NCBI GenBank assembly: GCA_945910005.1
Contig: OX246741.1
Coordinates: 43,832,670 to 43,896,669 of the forward strand
DNA: 64,000 nt
Direction: 5' to 3'
Source of the DNA: Isoperla grammatica
Taxonomy: Eukaryota > Arthropoda > Insecta > Plecoptera > Perlodidae
This document shows, one piece after another, positions 10,586 through 24,220 of this stretch; the first letter of the stretch is position 1; each line of letters opens with the position of its first letter. Position numbers and translations under genes: made by a program. Below the pieces are notes generated by a model that had not been told where the DNA came from, searched no databases, and saw only the letters and a program-made list of their open reading frames with translations.

Positions 10586-13500
10586 CTAAATGGCAACAAT
10601 GTGCGGTATGGTGATGTTGTTGGGGATTGGCGCTGTCGTTGTGACGGCATACCAGCTGTGTTTCCCCATCGCCGTGGCAATACTGGCGATGTTGGCTCCC
10701 CTGGCTGCCAGTTGTGTTACTATAGCCGTCAGATGGGAATCCTGCGTCGTGGCGCAATACAGCTGCAGGATCAGCTGTTCCGATAGCAACACGCCCGCCG
10801 GTTCAAAGCTAGCTTTGTCGATGGACGTGAGATACAATTGGCCATAGTCTCGAACAGTGCCTGGAACAATGAATAGTATTAGTATTTAATACCAGTTTAT
10901 AGCAAGAATCGTCCACATATAACATTAAACAATAATATTAAGCAAATAGGATAGACGTTGAATAAAATAATGAATGATAGGCACTATAGCAATATTACTA
11001 ATAAGTAATGACTACGGTATGACTATATAATGGTGATTTAGACAATCATCATGTAGATGTCGAAAAAGGATGTAAATGAATTATTTGGAGAGGAATTTAG
11101 ATTAAATTACACAGTGTGAATATTATGTATGTTTGAGTTCAGAAATTTTCAATAGACATTCTTTTACAAACAAATGCGTGTCAAGATAAACTGGGTTTGA
11201 CAGAAACCTGTTGTAATGTATCTGGAGGTGGAAGGAAAGGCAAAACAATATGCGAGCACTCCAGTTAGCGCCATGTTTTATTAACTAATCCCACTATTCA
11301 TGTGATTGCGTTATCAGCGCAACGCTGAGCAATTAAAACGTAGGAGTCGGTAATACAGAATATGTACTACATCTACTCAACTACAAATGAGACAATGATT
11401 ATAGATTGGTTTAGGACTAGTAAATATCAATGCAAGTTCACAATAAATGTTAGTATAATTTCATGTGTTGTTTTTTACTTTGGGAATTACAAAAAATCAG
11501 TTAATAAAATACATTGACCGTTGAAGGGGAAGACGTAAACATACCTTGTACTTGGTGAGACTCGTTGGTCTTGGGGGTGACCACGACCTTGACCGACCTT
11601 GCCTCGGTGCCCTTGGTGTGTGACAAGGATACCTCAATGCCGGCCTCTGCAGCCAACGAGGGAGCGTTGATGAGATTCAAGCCGTTTTCCGTGTGGCCTG
11701 TTAGCATTCCCACTAATACGGCAGTTGTGAGGAACTTCTTGCCCTCCAGGCCGTCTCCTGTATAAGTACATTGCGTATAAGTATTTAATAAGGAAAACCC
11801 GTCATTGTAGTCTGTATAATACAACCAAAATAGAGATTTTTTTACTTTGCCAATATAATAGTTTGTTTTTTTACTGTAATATATAATTATGTACCTTATA
11901 AATCTAGCACCTTTGACTTTATGTCATTAATAACACTTGGTAGCCTGTTGATCTATGTGATACAATGTTTCTTTTTCTCTATTAATGCAGGATGTAATTT
12001 TCCAACTACATAATACAATGGGTTTTCCAAAGGCTACTTTTAGATAAAATGTCCAATTTAATTGAAAAGCTATTGTTGTAGAATTTTCAAGTCAGAATGA
12101 TGCAATTGAGTCAGGCTCTTTAATACTAATTAATAAACTAATAATATTACCTTGACTGGTAACTAATACTTTCTATAATTAGTGCATAAAACACTTATTC
12201 GAAATAGGCTACTGAATGCGTTACTAGTCTGCCAAATGCATTTAGATGATATCTTCAATTCCTAATTTCAAGCACTGACAGTGCGAGAAACATGATTGGG
12301 GTCAGGACTAGAACTAGTTCATACCTGTCGTCTCCACTTGAATCTTTGTTCCGGGTAAATCCCCTAGGATCATCTTCGCTGCAATTCTTCCCAGTTCCTT
12401 CGCTAGCTGAATCCATGGCTCGTTCTCTGGCACCATAGCCGCAGCTAAGACGGGCGCATTCACTACCCCATTCACAGAATACCTGAGGGCCAAACAAGAT
12501 TTTCTTAAAATAATCAGTACTGTACATCATTTTGCATATCATTTTCACTTTACACTTTTCATAATAATTAATAATGTATGTTGTTAATTAATGGCAGGGG
12601 TAACTTAGATGGATAAGATAAGTAGTGGGATCAGGAAGAGAGTGGGAGTGAAGATTCTAAAGTTCAAAGATCGACTACGATGGTACGATCACTCGAGAAG
12701 AATGACTGGTGATCGAATCCCAAAACAGGCAATTGAGCTGAAGATTGAAAAAAGTATCGAGAAGTTGACAAGATTAGGTTCAGGCAGTTGTGGAGGTGAG
12801 AGGAAAGGAGTGGGCAGTGGTTGAGCAGAGAAAAAAGGGGAGAGAGAGAGAGGGGCAGTGAGAGGACAGGAAGAAGGGGCAAGAGCTTGTGTCTTGATAA
12901 GAGAAGTAGAAAGACGAGGTGCCGAGCTTGTCGGGCCGGAGCCGATTCCGTGATGCCCGAGACCAATGGTGGCCGAATTGAACAACGTGTAGAGATAATT
13001 ACTGTCGAGTGTAGCGCGCTCACTCACCGTGTGTTTCCCGTGAGCGCAACAAACTGCTCCGCTATCTCTACGGCCACTCTCTGCTGCGCCTCGTCCGTTG
13101 ATGCCCCCAGATGGGGGGTGGCCACAACGCGAGGGTGCTGGATCAGCGCGAGGGTCTGGGGGCTCTTCGGGGGCTCCTCGATGTACACATCCAGTGCGGC
13201 ACCTCCGCAACGGCCGTCCTACAGAAGAGACAACACTATTTTATAACGCTTTTCAACTGTTAGATGTGAATAATTCGAGAATATTGAGAGGGAACTAGGG
13301 CTGGGAGAAAACAGTTAATTTTGTAAATGCTTATTTTTCCAAATATTTTGCGTTTAAACGTAACACCCCTCCTGTTCACAAAATGATAACAAAAAAATGA
13401 GTTATAATGTTTGTGAAAAAAATCTTCTTCTTCTTCTTCTCTTCTTATACCCACATTGACATATCTCATGTCATCATGTATTTTCTGGTAAGCCAGTATA

Positions 13501-16500
13501 GAGATAGGATTCCTGTTCCCTCCGATCCAACATGTTCAACGAAATAACACGGTTGATTTATTATAATATTTATTGTTGATTATATTCCCCGCCTTTTTGT
13601 CCAACTGCCCACAGTCATTTTGACTCCACACACTAAGCTATGCCTCGTTGGCTCGTCAAAGAGCTGTGACATCGGAAAAATCTGTGAATTGGGTTTTGGG
13701 TGAGACGCCATGTGAGGGGATTGGTCAGGCGGGGTATAAGTCACGGTTAAACGTGTATGAATAATTGTACACGTATATTTTCGCACGGACGTTTACACGT
13801 TTAAACGTTTACAAAAATCCAAATAAATTTGTTACTTGAGAACTAGGTGATCCTATCCATCACTGAGATAAGTAATATTAATATTGTACAAATATAATAA
13901 TCCATTTGTATGTAGAGATGCTTTTCTTACAAGAGGATCTTAAGGGGGCAGAAAGCTTGCATGAATGAAGTGACTGATGGATGCATACAAGGAGATGTAC
14001 TTTCTTTTCCTTTGTAGGTGTTTTTTCAATGAGTCAAGTCAACAAAAGTTCTTCTAAAAGAACATAACTTGACAGTATAGCATATTCTACTTTTAAAAAT
14101 TGTAACAGATATTGTGTTCAGCTTACGTTAAGTGCTGCCAGCAGCGCAACTTCGTCGATAATTCCGCCTCGTGCGACGTTTATGATTTTCACTCCTTTCT
14201 TGCACTTGCTTAATACTGTGTCGTTCACCAAATCTGCAAAATAATACAATTTGTTAGCATCCTTGTAGAAAAATAAAGACCACTTCTTAGTATATAATAA
14301 ATTAATGTTACTTTTTTGATGAATATTCATTTAAATGTGGTTTGGATCTAAGATCCCTTTTCTAATATTTTATGCGTGTCTATAGATATAATTTAAATAT
14401 TACAGTTTATGAAGCATGTGTGTTATCTATGAGTTATATTTGTCCAACTAGTTATTTCACTCCAAAAAGGTATTATTTAGTTTATATTTCATACACATAA
14501 AATATAAAAATTTAAAGTATCATTTTTAAAATAAAATAACTGGTTCAGTCGTACAACTTTGCTCATCAGATTTATATTGCATGAATAACCTTGAGCATAG
14601 ATGTCCTGCAAGTCCACACTTTAGTAGAAATAACATGCAAATATATACAGCTTTGTAATGCTATATGCTTTGTTCATTTGAATTGTCTTTTTTGTTGAAT
14701 TAGATTTTCAAGTTCTTAGTAATAACGTTAAACTTTTGCATTTCTAGCGGCCTTGTAGTGTGTCTACCTACTCCTTGTTTGCGGTATCAGTGGCGTGTGG
14801 ACTGTGATGTAATCTGCTACCGGCCAGATCTCCTCCAACTCCATCTTCTGTACGTTGAATTCCTTGGCAGCGGCTGCAGAGACAATGGGGTCAAATCCTA
14901 CGACCTGCAACCAATGACACGTCTCTATCAGTACATGCACCTTTACTCTCTTCTTGGTTTCGTTGAGCTTTTTATGTTCTACTTATTGCTTTAATATAAT
15001 TGCTATACTTCACTTTATTATCATTTATCCACTATGTTTTAGGTGTGTTTATGATACTATTTCTTTTATTTTGATGGTGTTTGAGTTTACTGTATGTTAG
15101 TTCATTGTATGAGCTATTGTATCTATTGTGTCGTATCTGTTATTAAATGTTGTTCATATTTTGTATACTGTATTAAACATTTCTGTAAATGATGACAGTG
15201 TTCATTTTTCCTTTACACTGTCCTTTGCTCCACAATTTTTATATGTTAGGATTTTTAAATTTTTAAATTTAATTTCTTTAATTAGAATTTCTGAAGGATA
15301 CATTTAATATTTCCCAAGACAAAAAATGCAGTGGTTGGTGTTTAACCTATACCAATTATATTTGAGACCACTGAGCTAAATTTCGTTCCAATCAACATCG
15401 TGTAATTTTCATTTTCGCTTTGTTTAATTACCGTCATGCCGTAAGCCTGCATTCTCAGGGCGACTTCCCGCCCGATTCTTCCCAATCCCAGGACTGCCAA
15501 CGTCTTCCCCGATATCTCCGTCCCGATATAAAGCTTCCGGTCCCAGCGTCCCTCTTTCAGCGACTGACAAGCTTGAGCAACGTTACGCGCCAGGTTGGTT
15601 ATCAGACAACAGGTCAGTTCGCAAGCGCTGATAGAGTTGCCACCCGGAGTGCTGAAACCGAAGGTGGGTAAATGATATTACAATCATACTATATGCATGT
15701 GTGTTTCTATTATTTAACACTTTAAATATATTTTTCAATTATATTATTTTATTAAAATTAAATTTATATAAGTATTAATTTTTTTCAATTAATATTTATT
15801 GTTCTTGTTCTCTTTTCTATTAGTTTGTTTTATTGTTCTGTGATCTTTTGCTAATTTATTTTGTTCTGTGTTTTTATATTGTATAGCTTTATTTATTGTT
15901 CTCATTTTTAAATCAGTTTTATAACTGAATATAGGATACACATTAAATAAATAAGTTCAAATAAAAAATGTCAAATAGCAAGGTAAGAAACACTACATGC
16001 CCTGCACAAAGTGTAGTAATATCACACATTAAAAAGCTTGAAATAAATGAAAATGTAGAGGGGAGGGGGTTCAAATTTTTCAGACATGTTTATTACTTGT
16101 CTGATGATTACCTAAGTTAAAATCAAACTAGTTGGATATCAAGTATCCAGTAGCTGTAGTGTGTCGATATTGGGCGCGGGGGGGGGGGGGGGACAATGGG
16201 AGTGATGTACTAAACGTAGTCAACCTATTTATTTTTCTGCTAAATGAATTCTACTCCATGAAAAGCAAATCTAACTTATTATAGGTACTATAGGGAAAGT
16301 TCCTTAAACCCATAAAAAATTACTTCCCCGATGTCTGCTTTAATTTTGAACATTAATGTTTTCCAAATGCAAAATTTACATCATGCACTCAAGGCCACAC
16401 AAGGCTATTGAACTACCCCTAATATATTTCGAATATTTTAAAATGACCAATGACTTTATCCGCCCTTACTTGAGCACGATGACTCCCTTCTTGGTGGCCG

Positions 16501-19500
16501 CGTCGATGTCTATGTTGTCCACCCCTGTGCCGGCTCGGCCCACCACGCGGAGACTGGTGGCCGCCGCGAACACTTCCTTGGTCACCTTGGTGTCAGACCT
16601 CACGATCAGGGCGTCGTAGCCCTGGAACAAACACAACAATGTCTTACTAGAGGAACTACACTTCATCAGTCATCACAGAAGATCACTCAAAGAGGAAAGT
16701 GAGGCTCACTATAAAAGCCGCGCGAAATGGCAAAGTGTTTGATTAATATATTGTCGAGACGATTCACAATATTGAAAAAGTGATAACTGTGCGAATTGTG
16801 GTTTCGTAATTCAAATATTTGTATTAATGCCGGGTGATTACTACTTAACTGGATTAATTTAGATTACAAAAATCGTAATAGTTAAAATAGCAATTAATTT
16901 TAATTTTGTTGTAGTTCTTACGAAATCACAATGCGCGCAGTCTTTCAATATTATGAAGCGTTCTCAAGATATTTATAAACACGTTAATTTCGAGCGATTT
17001 TTTTATAGCGAGACTTCCACTCGGCAGAGAACGTCATAAGGTGGTTTGGTCATATGCAGAGAATGGGAATGGAGAGGATCCCAAAACGATAATATGAAGC
17101 TGACGACACGAACGAAGGTAGGGATGAAGACCAAGAGAGAAATGGAAGGCTTGATTGAAGAAGACGTTGAAGAGAGAAAGAGAAACGAATCTTGGGAGGA
17201 CGTGAAATAGGGGGGCGCAGTGGGAGGACAGAAAAGAGTGGAATAAATTGGTGAAAAGCAGGAGACAGATGAGGAAGAACTGCTGGACCCGGCCAAGCTG
17301 TCACTGAAAGTTTCATGCCCTAGACAAGGGTGGGTAACCACCTCTAAACCCGGCATAGTTGAAAATCACTTATTATACAGGAAATATCAAATTAAGTGGT
17401 GACAAATATTATTCCGGTCTATGTGGGTTCTTCCTGGCATGGTGGGTGACATGCCCGCAAAGAGGGCTCTCTTGCGAAATGCTGGGTTCTCATGGTCCAA
17501 CGCCGGCGTGTAGCATTCATCGTGAATCCTATTTGAAAAGGGGCTGAATCGCGTACGACGTTCCGTTGCCTGATTGGCCAACGACTAACGCTAAACGCCG
17601 GCGTCAGAGCATAACAACCCCGCATTAGACCATGCCTTATTTGCTGATCATCCTCGACCATCGTCAATTCTCATTCTTGCCGGCCCTCTTTCAAACCTAA
17701 ACGCCAATCCCCCCCCCCTCCTCTCAACCCCATTGTATTTGTAGGTAGGAGCTACTTCGTTTGTCTGGCAAACTATGGTCGCTGCGTTCCAGGTTCGAAT
17801 CCCGACTTTCGTCATTGAAGATACTTCACTCACTTACTGTCTCGTTTTCTTTGTTTGATTTGATCAACGCTCCCCTGCTGCTCCCCTCCATCGCTATGTG
17901 ACCACGGCCCTTACTCATGACCACCCGACAAACATATAATATTTATTTATTCATTTCATAATATGTTATTTATTAGTCTTATTATTATTTGTCATGCTCG
18001 GCGGTGGTCACATGTAACTATAGGGGGTGGAGCTTCAAACTAACGATCTACACTCTACCAAAATATGAGACCTAAATACCAAATACCATAATCATTAGGC
18101 CTACATCATCATCAAGTTAATCAGTATAGCTATTAGTATTTCAGTTATCGCTACCCCCAATGCACTCGTATAAAGTAGCTGATAGAATCGGACCCGTCTC
18201 ATAGCATTGTATGGTTTACAAGTTTGTTTATGAAGTGCGCATATCGTGTGTGTTGCCAAGGTAGGCCTGACCTTGTACTGTAGCACGGTGTAGCAGCGCA
18301 TATACGCACACGTGTTTCAGACTTTTTACCCGTGCTGTAATTATGTTAATTAAATGTTGTGTTGTCTCGTTAAAATTGGGCAAACTTAACTTTGTGTTGT
18401 GCAACAGTAGGATAATCGACATGTGATACGTTCAACGGTTCAGACTTTTTTGATTACCGGTACGCCATTTTTTTTTTTTATATAGCCATATTATATTCCT
18501 TTCGAAAAATGTTTTAATTTATCTCAGAATTTTCAAAAATTTGATGCGTTGGTCGCTAGTTTGGAATTCTGCTGCCGGAATGGTGAAACACCCCGAAGAG
18601 CAACAAAATATAAATGCTAATTTTGTATTTCGCGCCTGTTGAAATATGATCAACTACCCATTATTATTATTGGTGGTGTTTATGACGTACTCGACAGTTA
18701 AGGTCATATAACGTCTTCCGAATCAGGTCCATCGCGAGGTCGTCAGAAGGAGAGTCCAGCAAGGTACGGCAGGGACAAGTGGGAGGAGAAATTTTCAGTG
18801 GGACAGAGAGGAGGGGGGGGATGTGACAGGGTCTCCTTTCGTCGCCTCTTACGACTAGCAGAGTCACTCTGGGCCTATTCTTTCCCAGGCCCAGACGGGA
18901 ACCAACTAATGCGAATGGTGAAAGATTTATCTCACTCCGTAACACCGGTCCACTAGATCTCCGCCATTGAAGCACTAACAGGTAGCATGAAACCACCACC
19001 TCTGGCGAGTGAGGATCGCCAACAAACACAGGAGTTAAGCCGTGAAGGCCGGCCTTTCTTGCGAGCCTGTTCGGATGCGTAGGCCTATAGTCATGCATGC
19101 ACGAAGGGCGGGAGAGAGAAAGGGATAATATGCACAATAACACCCATTTTATTTCACTAAAAATACACAATAAGACAAAATAAAATTTAGACAAAGTCGT
19201 ATTGCAGTACACAATTAAAATTATACGGAACTTATTGTTAACCCCTCAGTTCTGACAAAACGTCAAGTGTAATTGGTAAGGTTAGGGAACTCCCTAATTG
19301 TCAAAGAGTTTGTTTTACTGGTGGATGTACTAAAACAATCCCTTAGTAACCCTAGGGATCCCCAATTAGGGGACCTCTCTGCATCCGGACATAGTCTTCT
19401 ACAGTGTATTCCTTCATAACCGTGCAGCGGTGTTTGAGGAAATCAAAGAGGACGTCCCGTAGCGTTCAGTCAATGAGCTGTCAATCACGCGAATGTTGTG

Positions 19501-22500
19501 ACTGGATGCACTTCCATTGACCACCGAATTGGGGTTGCGCACTCAACCGGAAGGATAACTCATGTCCCAATAAAAACTAAAGACATATTTGTAAGATCTC
19601 TTAATTTTTGAATTTGTATTTTTTTTTGTATTTGTATTTTTGAGATGAGCAACTCGATCATCTGCATTGCAGAATATTTTTAATCGAAGCTCTACGACCA
19701 AAATTATCATTTTGTATTAAATGTGATTTGGAAATGGTAGTTTTGTATGGCCATGTCCGGGTTTCCAAAGTTATCACGCGTTTGCATCCTAAGAGTGACT
19801 GAGAATCATCTTTGCAACAGCTTTGAATAGGCTGTTGCAACTTGCAAGTGTCCGCCCTCGCCCCCCCCCCCCCCCCTCTAGATGGTTGTATTGCCCTTCA
19901 AAACATGTATAACGTGAACAAGCCTCGTACGCAACATTAGCACTAGAAAGTGCAGCGACACAACATTGGAAGTGCAATGTACATGCCTACACGTGAACAA
20001 GCCTCGTACGCAACATTAGCACTAGAAAGTGCAGCGACACAACATTGGAAGTGCAATGTACATGCCTACACGTGAACAAGCCTCGTACGCAACATTAGCA
20101 CTAGAAAGTGCAGCGACACAACATTGGAAGTGCAATGTACATGCCTACACGTGAACAAGCCTCGTACGCAACATTAGCACTAGAAAGTGCAGCGACACAA
20201 CATTGGAAGTGCAATGTACATGCCTACACGTGAACAAGCCTCGTACGCAACATTAGCACTAGAAAGTGCAGCGACACAACATTGGAAGTGCAATGTACAT
20301 GCAGTGCAGCTGTCTGATTAGAAATATGTCGATCTACATTAATTTTAATAACAGACCACAGCAAAGGTCATCGAAATTAAAAACTAGTTATAACCAGTTC
20401 TCAGCCCGAAGAAGACTCGTGGCCGTTTGGCCTTTGGTTTGGCACTTGATACACGTATAAAAACTAAAGAGTAGTTTTATAGACTCATCATTGATGATAA
20501 TAATATGTCATCTGATAAGAGAATGACCCCAATTATTATTATTATTATTCTCAGTTTGAACAATGAAAGAAAGTGACAGTGTTTTCGTAACGTGAAGTGA
20601 TACAACATTGAGCAATGCAATGACCTCCAGTGAGTGTTTATCCTGCATATTTTGGACTGCTACCTTATCGTGGTGGGCAGGTTTGCATGCTGTAGTGATC
20701 CCGCGAGCTATGCCGGCGGAAGCGTATGCTTCTGGTATGGTCACCCTATAGCCGGACAGCTCGAGGGGAAGAAGCCAGACTGAATGCAGCTTCCACGCCC
20801 TTACGCTATTCCTCCACTTTCCCTTTTTCCCTTTCACTTTTCCTCCAAACATCTTCATCTTCATATTTCACCCAACCATCGTCTCGATTAGCCAATTAAG
20901 TTGCAAAAATATGAGACGTATAAAACCCAAATATAAATCAATCAATACATCTTGAAAGTTATGTGTATATGGTCCACGCGCCCATATGATAAATCAATTG
21001 TACAGTTAGAAATCATAATTGATAGTAAAAATAAATTGTAAGTAGGCCTATGTATATTTAATTGATGGTAATAGTAAGTTTTAAGTGTATGTACGACAAT
21101 GATAGCTGGTGAAGCTAAATAAACACAATCTTGTCTTATCTATATCATATACGGGCCCGGGCCCCGTCATTTTGAGTTACGCCACTGGGCAATGTCCAGC
21201 CTCAAACCCCCTTAACGACGCCACTGCTATGGGCGGAGTTTTGTACCTGTTCTCGTATAATCATGTGACAATCGTACGCATAATTATTGTCTTTGTAAGT
21301 TAGTAAACAATGGGAGTAATTGATATGCATTGATGTAACGTAACGGTAACACACAGGTTTACTATGTCGTACTCAAGCACTAACTTGGCACGTATACGCG
21401 TAGTGCTCTGGCCTGGGTTCGACTCCCGTCTGGATAAAGGCTTAATCATGTTATAATAGGCACCTTGGCATATTACTTATTTTGGGTGTGAGTCCCAGGC
21501 CCTATATATGTGTGCATTGTGCAGTTGGGCACATTTTGCGAAGTGGCAATGTGACTTGTGCAGTTGGAAATATCGTCTTGTGCAGTTGATTTTCGACGAG
21601 AATTTAAAATTGTTTTCTTTTCAGCTTGCCCGCTTGTCAGCAATCCGTATAACGGTTTTTATCACGTTTGTATGGATTACAACAATACATCAATTTATAT
21701 TGACACCACTTTAATATGTCCATATATTATTCGTTTTGATATAATAATTACCACCTGTGATTTGTGTCAAACGTCAACATTTTAACAAAATGTAAACAAA
21801 TTCCTGGGATACCAAAGCGACCCCACAAACCCCAGGGTGGCACCCTTATCTCTTATCTGGAAGGAAGTGTGATAAGACACTAATGCGTATTTTATGGTCA
21901 ATCAATTAATGAGAGGTCAACACAAGACAGGCTAAACCAGAAACCAGTTCTAACCAGTTTTTACCAATTGAGTATGTAATTATCATCTGCAATGGACGTG
22001 TCCGTGATTCGCTTTCGAATCCACTTCAGATTTAATAAGAAAGGGAGATTCGACTGGGACGAACACTTTCCTTCCCGCAGATTTGCGATCGGAGTCAAAG
22101 ACGTTTTGTGATGGTGAATTACTTTTTGGAGGGCTTTTTTTCGAGGGTGGGGATCAGGATACTCGACTCCGTCCCCCCGAAATTAAAGAAGGACAATATT
22201 CAATATAAACGGTAGTAATTCGTCCTCTTTTTTAAAAACCTTTTTAAACATGCATCCAGTTATTATATTGTATTGCACCAGTGGGTCACTGACCCGTTTT
22301 CAATAAAGATCCAACCAATCAATCAATCTTAAATATAAAAAAAACTATTTTCAATCAGGAAAGTAACAAAAACATTCATAATCATAACACAAGGCAAGCC
22401 AACAACATACATGCAAAATATTACAAAAGAACCATATCACAAGTCAACTCATTTTATATTAATTCGAAACTCTATAACAAGCTCCCAACAAGTCTAAAGA

Positions 22501-22845
22501 ACATTTCTAGTATCAGTATCTTCAAAAATAAACTTAAACAAATCTTATGCAACAAAGCTTACTACTCGATTGAAGAATTCCTGCAAGATAAAGAACTTTA
22601 AAATCATGTTACTAATCACAGCTATCATTCTTTTTGTAATTATATCCTCATTATCATTTAATTATGTCCACCGCCTTCCAAACACCCTAAATAACAAGGT
22701 TTGTTTTTTAACTACCTTAAGGGTCAAGGCAAAATGTGTATTACTATGTATGTGTATGTGTACTATAGGTACTATTACTATATGTATGTGTATATTATGT
22801 ATGCATTTTGTGTTGGAAATAAACTTACTTACTTACTTACTTACT

Positions 22846-22911
<66 letters not shown>

Positions 22912-23421
22912 CCAATCAATCACTAGCTTTGCACCACCCCCCCCCCCCCCACACGAAATCTTAGCTACGCTCCTGTTCGTGGTTCATTCAAGACAAAGTT
23001 CAATCGAGCAATCGCACCGGTAAGACCACAATAAAATGCTACAGCCACCATCGCGGTTACATAATTTGGGCGCAGTTGCAGGTTTTGTCTACTGGGGATC
23101 GAACCCCAGACCTCCTGAATTAGTCTCTCTCACTGAACCACTTCTATCTTAGATAAGTAAAACATACCCACATAATGAAATACATTTTATCACTTAGATT
23201 TAATTTTCCATTTACCACAATGCTATCTAAATCTCTCTCAATTGACGACAACAAATAAGTGATAAATACATGAATTTTATATTTACCTTAATTTCTTGCA
23301 GCAGTTCTTCCTTGGGCATCTTGTATTTGCATGTGACGTTGATCCCATGATCCTGTAGGAGTTGAACACAGGCAGGATCAACAGCATCGCTGATCAACAC
23401 TCTCCGTAGATTCAACGACAT
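10586..23421 (-). CDS. PHGDH: D-3-phosphoglycerate dehydrogenase, 9 exons, 527 aa
   Basis: Minus-strand exons: 23287-23421, 16470-16621, 15432-15651, 14772-14904, 14127-14233, 13028-13218, 12325-12482, 11545-11757, 10586-10860; all junctions are GT/AG and keep frame. The enzyme oxidises 3-phosphoglycerate with NAD+ to 3-phosphohydroxypyruvate, the first committed step of serine synthesis in the cytosol. The N-terminal substrate domain (start [16 protein letters not shown]) is followed by the Rossmann domain with GLGRIG at 151-156. Catalytic residues are visible: R235 in [10 protein letters not shown], the glutamate in YIEEPP (about 264) and H285 in PHLGAS. The C-terminal third (about 315-527) matches the allosteric and ACT-like region of long-form animal enzymes (human 533 aa). 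Intron 1 (16622-23286, 6.7 kb) holds LINE fragments, a 79-bp satellite and a head-tail repeat; intron 6 holds a LINE fragment. No disabling changes seen. Confidence 0.96.
12609..12910 (+). pseudogene. LINE reverse-transcriptase C-terminal fragment in PHGDH intron 6
   Basis: In the plus strand 12609-12824 reads [20 protein letters not shown] followed by KQAIELKIE. This matches the usual R-W-x-GH-x-x-R-M...RIPK tail found at the C-terminus of many non-LTR retrotransposon polyproteins. The following purine-rich DNA is decayed. It is antisense to PHGDH and is not part of the gene. Confidence 0.65.
17000..17330 (+). pseudogene. Second decayed LINE C-terminal fragment in PHGDH intron 1
   Basis: Plus strand around 17033-17090 encodes [19 protein letters not shown] and then a stop codon. 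It is the same conserved LINE tail as at 12609 but a different copy, with several later stops. Confidence 0.65.
17760..17850 (+). mobile_element. Diverged tRNA-like SINE head
   Basis: Contains GCTGCGTTCCAGGTTCGAAT with a good pol III B box (GGTTCGAATCC), matching the head of the SINEs at 26721 and 29213. The matching tail may be the degenerate stretch near 18058-18118, separated by about 200 bp of other DNA. Confidence 0.4.
18690..18960 (-). repeat. Dispersed repeat also present at 30660-30721 in the opposite orientation
   Basis: The core TCGCCTCTTACGACTAGCAG then AGTCACTCTGGGCC (18843-18876) recurs as its reverse complement near 30675-30720 with few changes. The family was not identified. 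Confidence 0.6.
19913..20302 (+). repeat. 79-bp tandem satellite, five copies
   Basis: Five nearly identical units begin at 19913, 19992, 20071, 20150 and 20229 (start CGTGAACAAGCCTCGTACGC). Each unit contains two small inverted repeats: GCACTAGAAAGTGC and ACATTGGAAGTGCAATGT. It lies in PHGDH intron 1. The near identity of the copies implies recent expansion. Confidence 0.97.
20654..20948 (+). mobile_element. Head-tail retroelement, copy 1
   Basis: A 5' block (CTGCTACCTTATCGTGGTGG ... GAGCTATGCCGGCGGAAGCG) is joined by a pyrimidine-rich middle to a 3' tail (TCGTCTCGATTAGCC ... TTGCAAAAATATGAGACG ... AACCCAAAT). Two other copies, all in the plus orientation, occur at 24221 and 30306. All are about 260-300 bp, so this seems to be a defined short family, not random truncation of a LINE. 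Confidence 0.7.
22350..22845 (+). pseudogene. Non-LTR retrotransposon 3' end: ORF2 C-terminus plus 3' UTR with (ACTT)n tail
   Basis: An open frame at 22350-22601 encodes 83 residues including [26 protein letters not shown] and [11 protein letters not shown], then a stop. This is the typical C-terminal region of a LINE polyprotein. A 3' UTR follows and ends in a short tandem ACTT tail at about 22820-22845, as in LINEs with microsatellite tails. The element is truncated at its 5' end and lies in PHGDH intron 1, opposite in direction to the gene. Clade not assigned. Confidence 0.75.
22846..22920 (+). repeat. (AATC)n microsatellite
   Basis: About 18 copies of AATC directly after the LINE tail. 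A preceding element end near 22290-22326 also finishes in a short (AATC)n. Confidence 0.9.
23093..23165 (-). mobile_element. tRNA-like SINE head
   Basis: On the minus strand: A-box-like TGGTTCAGTGA, then a B box GGTTCGATCCC within a GGGG/CCCC stem. It lacks a convincing acceptor stem and is best read as a tRNA-derived repeat, not a tRNA gene. It lies in PHGDH intron 1 about 120 bp from exon 1. Confidence 0.45.
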
Positions 23422-24220
23422 TCTGGTTTCCTCACTTTACTTTTTTTTTAATCGTATTTTATACCACTCTAAAACGACTTTCAAATCGCTACAAAATTGT
23501 TCCAATTTCTAGCAAATGCTTTTTGTATGAACTATATACGTAATAATGTATATTCCCGTGCTGTAGAATGATCGAACCTTGTTTGACCGGTGCTTCGATA
23601 GCCTTAGCTTCTTGGTATAGGACTGATAGTGATCGCGGCTCTTGCATCGTTCTTATGCGCGACCGGTCGGCTAACCCCCCCCCCCCCCCCTCCCCCCCCA
23701 CCACGCCCCCCTCGCCAGAATCCGTCTGTCTTGAGGCTGCGAGAACTTCTTTCCAGAATGAGACGACCTGATGAAACTGATCTTCTGTTGTTCGTTGTTG
23801 CATCATCAGCTTGCACGCAAACAAATAACAACACGATCAGTTGCTGCATTGGAAACAAAACGTTTCAAAACGCTCAGTTATGAATGACGTAGATATATCA
23901 TATGTTTCTTTTGCGTGTGGAGTTGTGTACGTTTTCGTTGAACGTGGGTTAGCCAGGAATGTGACAGCGTAACGGGAAAATTTTACAAAAGCGTTTTTTT
24001 ATACGACCACGACCTATTCAGTTTCAGAAAAATATATGTTAGCAAGTAAAAAATCACGTACGTGTACGTTGTAATGTTTGTTGTTACGTAATTCGAAGAC
24101 GAGAGGAAAGAACGTCCGTAGTGGCACGTAGTATACTCCTGGCCAATACGTATTAATAGTTAATACCATTTGTTGTTCACGTTTATCAATCTGTGAATTA
24201 GACTGCTACGGCTCACCACC
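23422..24220 (-). promoter_or_regulatory. PHGDH 5' flank
   Basis: Non-coding DNA directly upstream of the PHGDH start codon, with a 16-base poly-C run at 23675-23690 followed by T and eight more C. Promoter assignment is by position only. Confidence 0.35.

Noticed and set aside
10590..10847. Plus-strand open frame opposite PHGDH exon 9
   Set aside because: It is a shadow of the coding exon on the other strand, with no splice or family support.
19913..20302. CRISPR-like array
   Set aside because: The units are directly adjacent with no variable spacers, and the window is eukaryotic.
22570..22926. 118-residue frame ending in repeated NQSI
   Set aside because: It runs through a LINE 3' UTR and the (AATC)n microsatellite.
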